This document shows, piece by piece, positions 1-8,751 of a DNA stretch of 64,000 nt. The DNA comes from Clostridiales bacterium Firm_13 (GTDB taxonomy: Bacteria > Bacillota > Clostridia > Saccharofermentanales > Saccharofermentanaceae), in assembly GCA_001603035.1 (NCBI GenBank), contig LVAS01000059.1, positions 186,001-250,000 on the forward strand, read 5' to 3'. Position numbers and translations under genes: made by a program. Position 1 is the stretch's first letter; the number at the start of each line of letters is the position of its first letter. Below the pieces are notes generated by a model. It was not told the origin of the DNA and searched no databases. It was given only the letters and a program-made list of their open reading frames with translations.

Positions 1-1015
1 CGATTCGGACCAGATAACCTTCGTTCGAGAGCGCCTCAACAATCTTTGCGCGCGCCTCGTATCGGTCGAGCCCCTCGTAACTGCCGGCGTTCTCATTCAT
101 ATGACCGTCTTCCGTCATCACGTTGATAACGGGAAGCTGATGACGAAGGCCGACCTCAAAGTCATTCGGGTCGTGTGCCGGAGTAATTTTGACGACACCG
201 GTGCCGAAGTCTCTTTCGACATATTCATCTGCGATAATCGGTATTTCGCGACCCACGATCGGAAGAAGTACTGATTTGCCGATCAAATGCGCATAACGCG
301 CATCCTCCGGATGAACCGCGACGGCTGTGTCTCCGAGCAAAGTCTCCGGACGTGTCGTGGCTAAGATCAACTCGCCAGAACCGTCGACCAACGGGTATCG
401 CAAATGCCAGAAAGAACCGGCCTGTTCCTCGTATTCGACTTCTGCGTCAGAGATGGAAGTAAGACAATGGGGACACCAATTGACGATTCGCTCGCCTCGA
501 TAGATCAAGCCCTCGTTATAATAACGGATAAAGACCTCTGTAACGGCGTTTGACAGGCCCTCATCCATGGTAAACCGCTCACGTTCCCAATCGCAGGACG
601 AGCCTAATCGCTTGAGTTGTTCGACGATCCGGCTTCCGTATTCTTCACGCCATTTCCAAGCGCGTTCCATAAATCCATCCCGGCCGAGCGCCTCTTTCGT
701 CAAGCCTTCTTTCTTCATGGACTCGACAATCTTGGCCTCCGTCGCAATCGCGGCGTGGTCGGTTCCCGGCAGCCAAAGAGCGGAATAACCCTGCATTCTC
801 TTGAGACGGGTCAGGATGTCCTGAAGGGTATTATCCAGCGCATGGCCCATATGAAGCTGTCCGGTGATATTCGGAGGCGGCATGACAATGCAGAACGGCT
901 TCTTATTCGGATCCGGGACAGCCCGGAAATAGCCCTTCTCGGTCCAGTCGGCATAAATTCTCTTCTCTGCTTCCGACGGATCGAAGGTTTTGCTCACTTG
1001 GTCGGCTCGAGTCAT
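1..1015 (-). CDS. valS: Valyl-tRNA synthetase, N-terminal part (cut by window edge)
   Basis: Charges tRNA-Val with valine in the cytoplasm. About 338 codons are visible; the family is near 880 residues, so the C-terminal two thirds lie beyond the left edge. The N-terminus carries [14 protein letters not shown], which includes the HIGH-type ATP site of class I synthetases. Further in are a WCPHC zinc-ribbon element and the start of the CP1 editing domain ([13 protein letters not shown], then [12 protein letters not shown]). The ATG at 1015 has GGAG about seven bases upstream. It lies downstream of the acyl-CoA synthetase gene on the same strand with a 36-base gap. The family call is firm; start choice is good. 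Confidence 0.95.
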   Translation of the reverse strand, partial: MTRADQVSKTFDPSEAEKRIYADWTEKGYFRAVPDPNKKPFCIVMPPPNITGQLHMGHALDNTLQDILTRLKRMQGYSALWLPGTDHAAIATEAKIVESMKKEGLTKEALGRDGFMERAWKWREEYGSRIVEQLKRLGSSCDWERERFTMDEGLSNAVTEVFIRYYNEGLIYRGERIVNWCPHCLTSISDAEVEYEEQAGSFWHLRYPLVDGSGELILATTRPETLLGDTAVAVHPEDARYAHLIGKSVLLPIVGREIPIIADEYVERDFGTGVVKITPAHDPNDFEVGLRHQLPVINVMTEDGHMNENAGSYEGLDRYEARAKIVEALSNEGYLVRI

Positions 1016-1051
1016 AAAGATGCTCCTTCATCGGGATGTCCCGTTCGCGTG

Positions 1052-2734
1052 TTATTTGCTGTCGCGCTCTCGAATCTCAACGCGGCGGATCTTCCCGCTG
1101 ATCGTCTTCGGCAATTCGTCGACATATTCGATTATACGCGGATATTTGTATGGCGCAGTCGTCTTTTTGACATAATTCTGCAATTCTTTGGTCAGTTCGG
1201 GAGTCCCGACAAAACCTTTACACAGAACAATCGTCGCTTTTACCGCAAAACCGCGCTCGGGATCCGGAACTCCCGTCACCGCACACTCGAGTACCGCTTC
1301 GTGCTCCATAAGCGTGCTCTCAACCTCAAAAGGTCCGATGCGATAACCGGAACTCTTAATCACATCGTCGACACGTCCGACATACCAGAGAAAACCCATC
1401 TCGTCGCGGTACGCCGTGTCGCCTGTATGATAAAGGCCGTCGTGCCAGGCGCGATCCGTCGCATCCTGATCCCGGTAATACTGACGGAAGAGCCCGAGCG
1501 GTTTGCCGGCGTCGTACCCGTCCGTACGAATACAGATTTCACCCGTAATTCCGGAAAGCACTTCATCCCCCTTTTCGTCACAGACGACGACCTTATAACC
1601 GGGAGCGGCAAGTCCCATCGAACCGAGTCTCGGCTGCATCCAAGGATATAGCGTCGAGCAGACCAAAGTCGTCTCGGTCTGACCGAATCCTTCGAAAATC
1701 TTATGTCCCGTGTTCCGGAGCCATTGATTGTAGACCTCGGGGTTCAGCGCTTCCCCTGCCGTACAACAGTGCCGAAGACTTGAGAGATCATACGGAGAAA
1801 AATCTTCCTTGATCATAAATCGGTACATTGTGGGCGGCGCACAAAAAGTTGTAACCTTATATTGCGCGATCTTTTCCAGAATATCCACCGCGTGGAACTT
1901 CTCAAAATCATACGTAAATACGGCGGATTCTCCCAACCACTGGCCGTACATCTTTCCCCACAAAGACTTGAGCCAGCCCGTATCGGAAATGGTAAAGTGA
2001 AGCCCGCCATCTTCGACGCGATGCCAGAATACACCTGTCATCAGATGTCCGAGCGGATAGGAGAAATCGTGAACGACCATTTTGGGATAGCCGGTGGTTC
2101 CGGAAGAAAAAGACATAATCATCGGATCCGTGACGCGCGTATCCGCCTCTCCGACGGGCCGAGTCCAGGAGTCGCTTTGCTTTTCAAATTCAACGTCGAA
2201 ATCAATCCAGCCGGCGGCCTTTTTGCCGCGTGTCACGCATCGGGATTCGAGCGTCTCATATTGATCGAGCGCCTCGTCGACATGATCCGTACAGTCGCCG
2301 TCGCCGGTAAGAACAATCATCTTGATTCGGCCGGCATTCATCCGGTAAACATAATCCTTGGATGTTAGAAGATGCGTCGCCTGTACCGCGACGGCGCCGA
2401 TCTTATGAAGGCCCATCATGCAGTACCAGAACTCATATCCGCGCTTCAGGACCAGCATGACATAGTCGCCTTTCCCGATTCCGCGCGATGTAAAAAAGTT
2501 CGCCGCCTTGTTCGAAAGGCGCGACATATCATCAAAAGTAAATCGGCGCTCTTCCCCTTCATTGGAGACCCAGAGCATCGCAAGTTTGTCGGGAGTTCTT
2601 GCGGCGAGTACATCAAGGACATCATAGGCAAAATTGAAAGTGTCCGGATAGGAAACGCGATAATTCTTCTGCAAGTCTTCAAGGGTCGCAAATTGATCGC
2701 GATGACGTCCGATAAATTGTTCGTAAATAGGCAT
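1052..2734 (-). CDS. AMP-forming acyl-CoA synthetase (acetyl/medium-chain acyl-CoA synthetase family)
   Basis: Activates a carboxylic acid to acyl-AMP and then acyl-CoA. The 560-residue protein has the adenylate-forming P-loop SSGTTGYPK near residue 210, a FEGFGQTET block, a YHTGDTAYRDEMG block and a C-terminal TISGKIRR with the catalytic lysine near residue 548. Length and pattern fit the AcsA / medium-chain acyl-CoA synthetase group rather than classical long-chain enzymes; the substrate cannot be read from sequence. Its ATG is one base from the stop of the upstream XRE-cupin gene, so the two are cotranscribed and the cupin regulator probably senses a related metabolite. Confidence 0.9.
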   Translation of the reverse strand: MPIYEQFIGRHRDQFATLEDLQKNYRVSYPDTFNFAYDVLDVLAARTPDKLAMLWVSNEGEERRFTFDDMSRLSNKAANFFTSRGIGKGDYVMLVLKRGYEFWYCMMGLHKIGAVAVQATHLLTSKDYVYRMNAGRIKMIVLTGDGDCTDHVDEALDQYETLESRCVTRGKKAAGWIDFDVEFEKQSDSWTRPVGEADTRVTDPMIMSFSSGTTGYPKMVVHDFSYPLGHLMTGVFWHRVEDGGLHFTISDTGWLKSLWGKMYGQWLGESAVFTYDFEKFHAVDILEKIAQYKVTTFCAPPTMYRFMIKEDFSPYDLSSLRHCCTAGEALNPEVYNQWLRNTGHKIFEGFGQTETTLVCSTLYPWMQPRLGSMGLAAPGYKVVVCDEKGDEVLSGITGEICIRTDGYDAGKPLGLFRQYYRDQDATDRAWHDGLYHTGDTAYRDEMGFLWYVGRVDDVIKSSGYRIGPFEVESTLMEHEAVLECAVTGVPDPERGFAVKATIVLCKGFVGTPELTKELQNYVKKTTAPYKYPRIIEYVDELPKTISGKIRRVEIRERDSK

Positions 2735-2735
2735 A

Positions 2736-3302
2736 TCAGCAATTCTCCTTCTTCATGACGACGGCAAGAAATCGGCAGGGTTTCCCGTCATTCGCTTTCA
2801 TCGCGTGCGGAATGCCGGAATCAAAATAGATACTGTCGCCTTCCGAAAGTTCGTAGGAGATTTCCCCGATATAGAAAGTCATCGCACCGGAAACAACATA
2901 ATTGAATTCTTGTCCGTCGTGGGAATGAAGAACCGGAACGGATTCATCCTTTGGATCTACCGTAACCATAAAAGGTTCCGCCATCTTATGACGGAAGGTG
3001 AATGCAAGGTGTCGATAGTCATAGGCGGCGCGCCTTTTGATCTCGAAACCGCCTCCTCTTTTAACCATGCAGCAAGTCGAGAGCTTGGGTGAATCTCCGC
3101 TCATCAGATCGAGTACGTCGACGCCGAGTACGTTGGCGGCGTTATACAAAAAAGAAAAGGAAAAATCCTTTTCCCCTCTCTCATAAGCCGAATAGTCAGC
3201 GAGGTTAACATCACAGGACTGTGCCATTTTCTCCTGCGAAATCTCCTCGATTTCACGGAGCGCCTTGAGTCTTTCGCCGATTTCCTGCAGCTGCTCTGTC
3301 AT
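2736..3302 (-). CDS. XRE-family HTH regulator with C-terminal cupin sensor domain
   Basis: A 188-residue one-component regulator. An N-terminal helix-turn-helix covers roughly residues 5-65 (RLKALREIEEISQEKMAQ, then DYSAYERGE). A C-terminal cupin holds VPVLHSHDGQEFNYVVSG, where histidines and glutamate resemble the cupin metal/ligand site, and GDSIYFDSGIPHA. An in-frame start 15 codons upstream is possible, but the ATG at 3302 has GGGAGG at ideal spacing, so I use it. It sits directly before the acyl-CoA synthetase gene. A strong promoter and two inverted repeats precede it, suggesting autoregulation (inference). Confidence 0.88.
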   Translation of the reverse strand: MTEQLQEIGERLKALREIEEISQEKMAQSCDVNLADYSAYERGEKDFSFSFLYNAANVLGVDVLDLMSGDSPKLSTCCMVKRGGGFEIKRRAAYDYRHLAFTFRHKMAEPFMVTVDPKDESVPVLHSHDGQEFNYVVSGAMTFYIGEISYELSEGDSIYFDSGIPHAMKANDGKPCRFLAVVMKKENC

Positions 3303-3329
3303 AGGAGTCCCTCCCTTATCGCAATATTT

Positions 3330-3346
3330 TGTTCCAATTTTGAACA
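3330..3346. promoter_or_regulatory. Inverted repeat, candidate operator of the XRE-cupin gene
   Basis: The plus strand reads TGTTCCAATTTTGAACA, a dyad with arms TGTTC/GAACA. It lies just downstream of the predicted transcription start and 28 bases before the ATG, a position suited to repression. Binding by the adjacent regulator is inferred from position only. Confidence 0.5.
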
Positions 3347-3348
3347 TC

Positions 3349-3364
3349 TACCTAATAATAGGTA
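3349..3364. promoter_or_regulatory. Inverted repeat over the -10 box, second candidate operator
   Basis: The 16-base element TACCTAATAATAGGTA has 6-base arms TACCTA/TAGGTA and covers the -10 hexamer of the XRE-cupin promoter. It differs in sequence from the 3330-3346 dyad, so it could be a second operator or a coincidence of the AT-rich -10 region. Confidence 0.4.
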
Positions 3365-3383
3365 AGCGCCGAGACACTGTCAA
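3355..3383 (-). promoter_or_regulatory. Sigma-70-type promoter of the XRE-cupin/acyl-CoA synthetase operon
   Basis: On the minus strand a perfect -35 TTGACA (3378-3383) is followed by a 17-base spacer and -10 TATTAT (3355-3360). Transcription should start near 3348, giving a leader of about 46 bases. Confidence 0.75.
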
Positions 3384-3544
3384 CAAAGCAAACGTTCAGA
3401 ATTCTTGCCGTGAAATGACAAGTACCGCAAAAAGGACCGGAGCGGAGGAAGCGTATTGAACGCTTGCGCCTTGCCGGCCTTATTCTGCTCCCCCCCATAA
3501 GTGCAAATCGGATAAGAAACCGATTGCCTATGAGATAGGCTCGC

Positions 3545-3847
3545 TCAGATTGTAAAATCAATTGCGCTTCGACCGGACGTGACACGTCCGACAAAGGAGG
3601 CAACTTTGACATGTTCCGGATGTACGACATAGACTTGCAGGTCTTGTAAACTGTCGAATGTCGTAATCAGCGCGACATCGGCATTGCGCGTGTCGGGGTT
3701 CTCGTTCTTCACCACGGAAAGGCTTCTAAGTTCCGGGATCTTACCGATAAGCGAACCGAGCTTCTCCTTCATTAGAAGGAAATTCGCTTCCGCAGAATTT
3801 CCTTCTGCCTCGTCCAACAATTTCCATATGACAATGTGCTGTATCAT
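3545..3847 (-). CDS. Dabb-family (stress-responsive A/B barrel) protein
   Basis: A 100-residue single-domain protein starting MIQHIVIWKL and ending in a GRSAIDF segment, the pattern of the dimeric alpha+beta barrel (Dabb) family. Members form small cytoplasmic dimers with mostly undefined ligands. Its ATG overlaps the ROK kinase stop (ATGA), so it is the last gene of a three-gene operon. Two small hairpins follow its stop at about 3487-3540 but without a clear U-run. The family call is good; the function is unknown. Confidence 0.8.
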   Translation of the reverse strand: MIQHIVIWKLLDEAEGNSAEANFLLMKEKLGSLIGKIPELRSLSVVKNENPDTRNADVALITTFDSLQDLQVYVVHPEHVKVASFVGRVTSGRSAIDFTI

Positions 3848-4821
3848 TTGATTTCTCCTTCGCGGTTTTTGTGTTCTTCAATCAGGGCGAGTGCGCCGTA
3901 CAAAATGGAATCGTCATTCAATTCCGCGCGTTCAAATCGAACCGTGCTCCGTATGGAAGGCAGGCAATACGCGTCCACCTTCCGAAGAATCTTTTCAAGG
4001 AAAACGTCCCCGAGCGCCTCCATGACACCGCCGCCAAAAACGACCATCTCCGGACTAAAAGTGTTCACCATGTTGCCGGCGGCGATCGCAAGATACAGGC
4101 AAGATCGATCGATCGCCTCCAACATAACCGCATCTTTCTCATCATAAGCGGCCTTCATTTGCTTGCTCTTGAATACGCCTTCCGCCACCGCCTCTTCCAT
4201 CATCGTCTTCCGGCCGCGCCGAATCTGTTGTCGGATATAATCCGCCATTCCGATCTTGCTCGAAAATGCCTCGAGACAGCCTCTTTGTCCGCAATTACAG
4301 AGGGGGCCTTCCGGATTAAGAATCATATGCCCGAATTCGGCGCCCTTACAATCGTAACCCGTATAGAGCTTGCCGTCCAAAATTAAGCCGCCGCCCATTC
4401 CCGTTCCGATAAAAAAGCCAACTACCTGCTGAAGACCTTTCGCGACGCCATGCTTCCATTCGCCGAGCGTTCCCAGATTGACATCGTTTCCGATAAAAAA
4501 CGGCGTCTGAAAACGCTCTTCCAGAATTCTCTTGATCTGGTAATTCTCCCAAGGGAGATTCGGGGCAAAGAGAACCACGCCTGTCTCTTGATTGATAACC
4601 CCGGGTGCACCGGCAGAAATCGCATCGACATCGTCAAGCGTAATTCCGTAAGCCGCAACCATTTCGTTAACGACACTGATGATCGTATCCTCAACGTTCT
4701 GCGCGCCGTCCTTCGCCTTTGTCTTCTTCTTAAGGCGAAAAACAATCTCACCCTCCTGATTGAAAATCGCACCGAGGATCTTTGTGCCGCCTATGTCGAG
4801 GCAAATATTTACTTTACTCAT
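3844..4821 (-). CDS. ROK-family sugar kinase (glucokinase-like)
   Basis: Predicted ATP-dependent sugar kinase of 325 residues. The N-terminal phosphate-binding motif is DIGGTKILGAIF (about residues 9-20). The catalytic aspartate is in GNDVNLG (D113), the sugar-binding ExGH motif is EFGH (162-165), and the ROK zinc motif CNCGQRGCLEAF spans 175-186. No N-terminal HTH is present, so it is an enzyme rather than a NagC/XylR repressor. Glucokinase is the likeliest activity, but N-acetylmannosamine or fructose kinase cannot be excluded. It overlaps both neighbours by 4 bases. Confidence 0.88.
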   Translation of the reverse strand: MSKVNICLDIGGTKILGAIFNQEGEIVFRLKKKTKAKDGAQNVEDTIISVVNEMVAAYGITLDDVDAISAGAPGVINQETGVVLFAPNLPWENYQIKRILEERFQTPFFIGNDVNLGTLGEWKHGVAKGLQQVVGFFIGTGMGGGLILDGKLYTGYDCKGAEFGHMILNPEGPLCNCGQRGCLEAFSSKIGMADYIRQQIRRGRKTMMEEAVAEGVFKSKQMKAAYDEKDAVMLEAIDRSCLYLAIAAGNMVNTFSPEMVVFGGGVMEALGDVFLEKILRKVDAYCLPSIRSTVRFERAELNDDSILYGALALIEEHKNREGEIK

Positions 4822-5177
4822 GCGCGCTCCTTTGTGCGAATCAATTGTTCATACAGACAGTATAACCGCTGAATGCCGTTTTCCAATCGGTAATAATGGA
4901 CAATATAAGGAACGGTAAGTGACAAAAAAAGCACAGTGAGAGCAATCAATGCCCAAACTCCGGTCAGCAGGAATACCCCCACGGACAGAATCGTGAGCAA
5001 AGAGAAAAGCGCCAGGACGATCAGATGGACCAATCGTTCATGTTGCAGAAAACCGATCCATGTCAAAAGCAAGGAAATCTCACGATTCCACTCCTCGGCT
5101 GACGGAATATCTCCGGCATCCAATCGAGCAATCAATTCTTCCGCACGACGGCGGTTGTCCGCGATGCGATCTAGCAT
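4818..5177 (-). CDS. Small two-helix membrane protein of unknown function
   Basis: About 119 residues from the ATG at 5177, with an AAAGGA some 12 bases upstream; a TTG seven codons earlier is the alternative. An N-terminal charged helix precedes two adjacent hydrophobic segments (LIVLALFSLLTILSVGVFLL and ALIALTVLFLSLTVPYIVHY), followed by a basic C-terminal tail. This suggests a hairpin membrane anchor with both ends in the cytoplasm. I do not recognise a family. The 4-base overlap with the ROK kinase makes them one transcript. Confidence 0.6.
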   Translation of the reverse strand: MLDRIADNRRRAEELIARLDAGDIPSAEEWNREISLLLTWIGFLQHERLVHLIVLALFSLLTILSVGVFLLTGVWALIALTVLFLSLTVPYIVHYYRLENGIQRLYCLYEQLIRTKERA

Positions 5178-5228
5178 AGGACAACGACATCCTTTCAAAA
5201 AGGGGCGGCGTTACGTTCGCCTCCGTAA

Positions 5229-6554
5229 TTAAGCGCCGATGTCTTCGGAAGAGGAACTTCTGCGCTTCTTTCTGGTTCCGATCACAATTTCTGGCTCCTT
5301 CTTCTCCGTAACACATTCCTTCGTGACGATGCACTTCTCAATGTCCTTGCGAGAGGGAATCTCGTACATAATGTCCAGCATAATCTCTTCCAAAATCGCG
5401 CGTAAGCCGCGAGCCCCGGTATTGCGTTCAATAGCAAGTTCGGCGATCGCGTCAACCGAATCATCCGTGAACTCCAGTTCAACGCCGTCCATGTTGAGAA
5501 TCTTCCAATATTGCTTAAGCAGGGCATTCTTCGGTTCGCGAAGGACCCGTTTCATCGATTCTTTATCGAGGCCCTCCAAAGTCACCGTTACAGGAACACG
5601 GCCGATGAATTCAGGGATAAGTCCAAACTTGAGAAGATCTTGCGGCATCAACTGCTTAAGCAATTCACCGTTATGATGTTCCTTGAGCGGCGCGCTCTCG
5701 GCGCCGAACCCGAACGATTTCTTGCCGACGCGCGTCTCGATAATCTTCTCAAGGCCATCGAAAGCGCCGCCGCAAATAAACAGAATATTGGTCGTATCAA
5801 TTTGAATAAATTCCTGATGCGGATGCTTTCTTCCTCCCTGCGGCGGAACATTGGCGATTGTGCTCTCCAAAATCTTCAGAAGAGCCTGCTGAACGCCTTC
5901 GCCGCTGACATCACGGGTTATGGAAGGATTGTCAGACTTTCTCGTGATCTTGTCGATCTCATCGATGTAAATAATCCCGCGCTGCGCCTGTTCGATATCA
6001 AAGTCGGCATTTTGTAGCAGCTTAAGGAGAATGTTCTCAACATCTTCTCCGACATATCCCGCCTCTGTGAGCGCTGTCGCATCGGCCACCGCAAAAGGAA
6101 CATGCAACACACGAGCCAGCGTCTGCGCCAAAAGTGTCTTGCCGCATCCGGTCGGTCCCACGAGAAGAATATTGCTCTTCGAGAGCTCTATGTCGTCATT
6201 CTTGGTGTTCTTTGTAAAAACTCGCTTGTAGTGATTGTAAACCGCAACCGAGAGTGCCTTCTTCGCTTGCTCCTGACCGATGACGTACTGATCCAACGCA
6301 CCCTTCAATTCGGCCGGGGTCGGAACGTGGTCCATCTTCTGTCCGGCGGCGGATGGTAACGCATATTCTTCATCCTCCGCAAGTAATGAATCACAGAGGC
6401 TTATGCACTCATTGCAAATGTAAACGGAAGGTCCGGCAAATAAACGGGCAACTTCATGTTCCGTCTTGCCACAGAACGAACAACGCACCACCGGCGGCTT
6501 CCCGTCCGGCGCCTTGGTACGCTTGTCCTTATTGTTCTTATCATCTTCGGTCAT
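5229..6554 (-). CDS. clpX: ATP-dependent Clp protease ATP-binding subunit ClpX
   Basis: Unfoldase of the ClpXP protease. The 441-residue product begins with the ZBD zinc finger (CSFCGK, then CNEC). The AAA+ core follows: Walker A GPTGCGKT, pore loop GYVGED, Walker B YIDEIDK and sensor residues in the [14 protein letters not shown] region. The ATG at 6554 with AAAGGA is preferred over an upstream in-frame ATG, because the family starts just before the zinc finger. The gene lies 128 bases after tig with a terminator hairpin in between, the common tig-clp pairing but without clpP in the window. Confidence 0.97.
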   Translation of the reverse strand: MTEDDKNNKDKRTKAPDGKPPVVRCSFCGKTEHEVARLFAGPSVYICNECISLCDSLLAEDEEYALPSAAGQKMDHVPTPAELKGALDQYVIGQEQAKKALSVAVYNHYKRVFTKNTKNDDIELSKSNILLVGPTGCGKTLLAQTLARVLHVPFAVADATALTEAGYVGEDVENILLKLLQNADFDIEQAQRGIIYIDEIDKITRKSDNPSITRDVSGEGVQQALLKILESTIANVPPQGGRKHPHQEFIQIDTTNILFICGGAFDGLEKIIETRVGKKSFGFGAESAPLKEHHNGELLKQLMPQDLLKFGLIPEFIGRVPVTVTLEGLDKESMKRVLREPKNALLKQYWKILNMDGVELEFTDDSVDAIAELAIERNTGARGLRAILEEIMLDIMYEIPSRKDIEKCIVTKECVTEKKEPEIVIGTRKKRRSSSSEDIGA

Positions 6555-6570
6555 ATATGTTTCCTTTCTG

Positions 6571-6613
6571 GCTAAAAACAAACTGCGAGGCCTATTTACA
6601 GGAAGCCTCGCAG
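6571..6613 (-). terminator. Terminator hairpin between tig and clpX
   Basis: On the minus strand CTGCGAGGC and GCCTCGCAG form a perfect 9-bp stem (arms 6605-6613 and 6583-6591) followed by TTTGTTTTTAG. It should end most tig transcripts just before the clpX ribosome binding site, leaving clpX to read-through or to an undetected promoter. Confidence 0.75.
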
Positions 6614-6681
6614 CTCATCCTGCTGATATCATCGTAACAGATACCCGCAGGAACGTTCAATCTGATAATAATAAGAAAATA

Positions 6682-8025
6682 TTAAGAGTTCTTTGCATCT
6701 TCCTCCGCGTCATGATCTGAATCGTGATCATGTGCGTGGAAATCCGTCTTAACGGCTGTCGAAGTCAGAAGCTCAACCGCTTTCTTGGAAGCAAGCGACT
6801 CACGGATATATCCGTCATTGCCGCCGAGTCTTGCAAGGAGATCTTCCTTCTTCATGCCATACTGCGTCGCGATTTTCTCTGCTTCGGCTTCTACCTCTTC
6901 ATCAGTCGATGTGAAGTTCTCCGCCTTGACGATCGCCTCAATTACGAGGTTGCTGCGGACGCGGATCTCGGCAGACTTGGAAAGAGACTTCCGAAAATCT
7001 TCTCTTGTCTGACCGACATACTGCAGATACTGATCCAGCTCGATTCCCTGATAACGCATGCGATTCGCCTGCTCTTCGACGATCTGGTCTGTCTCCGACT
7101 CGATCATACATTCCGGAATATCCACTTCGGCGGCGTTACAAGCCGCTTCGACGGCCGCATTCTCGAAATCGGCATTGGCATGCGCTTCGGCCTGCTCCTG
7201 CTTCTTCTTCAGAATATCCGCCTTGTATTCCTCGAGCGTATCAAATTCACTTACATCCTTCGCAAACTCGTCGTCAAGCACAGGCATCTCGCGTGTCTTG
7301 ATCTCATGAAGCTTGATCTGGAAAGTGGCTTCTTTCCCCTTCAACTCTTCGCTCTGATATTCGTCAGGGAACTTCACCGTTATCGGGAATTCTTCCCCGG
7401 CGGAATGTCCGATCATCTGGTCCTCAAAGCCGGGTATAAAGCTGTTTGATCCGATCTTGAGATCGTGTCCCTCCGCTTTGCCGCCTTCGAAGGCGACGCC
7501 GTCAACAAAGCCCTCATAATCAATCGTAACAGTGTCTCCCGACTCGGCGGGACGTCCCTCGACCGGAATGAGACGCGAGTTGCGCTCGAGTACGCGATCA
7601 AGTTCCGCCTGAACATCGTCCTCTGTCGCCCCATGGAAATGGTACGGAACCTCAAGTCCCTTGTATTGACCGAGTTTGACTTCCGGCTTTTCGGTTACTG
7701 TGACGGTGAACTTAAGGCCCTTATCGGATCCGATCTCGAGAATGTCGAGTTCCGGCTTTGAAACAACCTCAAGTCCATGCTCCTTCACGGCAGCGGCGTA
7801 CGCCGGATTGACGGCAAAATCAATGGCGTCATCATAGAGGGCACCCTCTCCGTAATACTGGCGAACCATATGATACGGAGCCTTTCCTTTACGGAAACCG
7901 GGGATCTGGAAACGGTTCTTATTCTTCTGAAAAGACTGCTGCAACGCTGTAGCAAACTCTTCCTTCGACAACGCAATGGTCAGAACGACCACATGATTCT
8001 CTTTTCTTTCAAGCTCTGATGCCAT
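6682..8025 (-). CDS. tig: Trigger factor, ribosome-associated chaperone
   Basis: Binds nascent chains at the ribosome exit tunnel and has prolyl isomerase activity. The 447-residue protein has the ribosome-docking signature GFRKGKAPYHMV near residue 44. An FKBP-type PPIase domain (GDTVTIDYEGFVDG) lies in the middle, followed by a long helical C-domain. The C-terminal tail HAHDHDSDHDAEED is rich in histidine and acid residues and could bind metal ions; that is inference. GGAGGAT precedes the ATG, and a good promoter lies at 8072-8101. Confidence 0.96.
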   Translation of the reverse strand: MASELERKENHVVVLTIALSKEEFATALQQSFQKNKNRFQIPGFRKGKAPYHMVRQYYGEGALYDDAIDFAVNPAYAAAVKEHGLEVVSKPELDILEIGSDKGLKFTVTVTEKPEVKLGQYKGLEVPYHFHGATEDDVQAELDRVLERNSRLIPVEGRPAESGDTVTIDYEGFVDGVAFEGGKAEGHDLKIGSNSFIPGFEDQMIGHSAGEEFPITVKFPDEYQSEELKGKEATFQIKLHEIKTREMPVLDDEFAKDVSEFDTLEEYKADILKKKQEQAEAHANADFENAAVEAACNAAEVDIPECMIESETDQIVEEQANRMRYQGIELDQYLQYVGQTREDFRKSLSKSAEIRVRSNLVIEAIVKAENFTSTDEEVEAEAEKIATQYGMKKEDLLARLGGNDGYIRESLASKKAVELLTSTAVKTDFHAHDHDSDHDAEEDAKNS

Positions 8026-8071
8026 ACTCTATCCTCCGCATCGTTTTAGACGTTAAAATCACCGAATAGTG

Positions 8072-8101
8072 ATTGTAACATACGGCAGATGAAATACGCA
8101 A
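8072..8101 (-). promoter_or_regulatory. Promoter of tig
   Basis: The minus strand shows TTGCGT (8096-8101), an 18-base spacer and TACAAT (8072-8077), about 45 bases upstream of the tig ATG. Confidence 0.6.
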
Positions 8102-8117
8102 TACACATTCGGCGTCT

Positions 8118-8642
8118 TCAGCGATTCGTTACGACAATCTGGAGGCCTTCCAAAATATCCAGTGTCTTCGCGTTAAGGTCTGAATCAAAACTCGCGGTGC
8201 AGGCGGCGTCAACCGAGATGATCGCCTCCGGGCAGGCAACTTGGGCGAGGATCGCGTTCGAAATCACACAGATGTTGCTGACAAGTCCTACCAGCTCGAT
8301 GCTGTCAAAAGGGCGCTTTTGCAGGAATCGAAACAAGTTCTCCGAACCGAATGTCCGCTTCTCAAAGCCTCGCATATCGCGTAGAAGTCGGCCTGCTTCC
8401 CCATACAGTTCGTGTCCCTTTGTACCGCGGACGCAATGACGGACAGGAAGGTTTCTCCCTTCCTTTGTCTCAAGATAGTTTTCTTCATGCGTGTCCTTCG
8501 TGTAGACGACCGGACTTCCGGACAACTGATACTCCCGAATCTTGTCCGCAATTCTCGAATCGAGCTTTTCGGCTCCCGAAAATCCGAGCGAACCGTCGAC
8601 AAAGTCATTCTGGTAATCCACGACGATAAGAAGTCTTTCCAT
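8118..8642 (-). CDS. Nicotinamidase-like cysteine hydrolase (isochorismatase superfamily)
   Basis: A 174-residue enzyme probably hydrolysing an amide such as nicotinamide. The expected catalytic set is present: Asp in VVDYQNDF near the start, a lysine in the central strand and the nucleophilic cysteine in GLVSNICVISNA. The metal-binding residues of nicotinamidases are matched by TKDTH and PVRHC. Two ATGs lie close together (8648 and 8642); the second has AGGTGGA at better spacing. A TATAAT at 8668-8673 is a possible -10 box. It could be pncA, but related isochorismatase-fold hydrolases use other substrates. Confidence 0.8.
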   Translation of the reverse strand: MERLLIVVDYQNDFVDGSLGFSGAEKLDSRIADKIREYQLSGSPVVYTKDTHEENYLETKEGRNLPVRHCVRGTKGHELYGEAGRLLRDMRGFEKRTFGSENLFRFLQKRPFDSIELVGLVSNICVISNAILAQVACPEAIISVDAACTASFDSDLNAKTLDILEGLQIVVTNR

Positions 8643-8689
8643 TTGCATTCCACCTCTTTTCAGTAAAATTATAACGCTTTCTACGAAAA

Positions 8690-8731
8690 AGAAAAAAGCG
8701 ACCGAGAGCATAGGATCATGCTCTCGGTCGC
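8690..8731 (-). terminator. Rho-independent terminator after the lipoprotein gene
   Basis: A perfect 14-bp stem (8698-8711 with 8718-8731) with a 6-base loop is followed on the minus strand by TTTTTTC. It ends the 8752-9519 transcription unit and sits only about 50 bases before the nicotinamidase-like start codon. Confidence 0.92.
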
Positions 8732-8751
8732 GTTAAATCTACGGGAATCTC

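Noticed and set aside
617..1651. Open frame of 344 codons on the plus strand
   Set aside because: It lies opposite valS and the acyl-CoA synthetase, which have unmistakable motifs; composition and lack of a ribosome site mark it as a shadow.
3487..3540. Tandem hairpins after the Dabb gene as a terminator
   Set aside because: GCCTAT/ATAGGC and AATCGG/CCGATT can form but no U-run follows on the minus strand, so no terminator was called.
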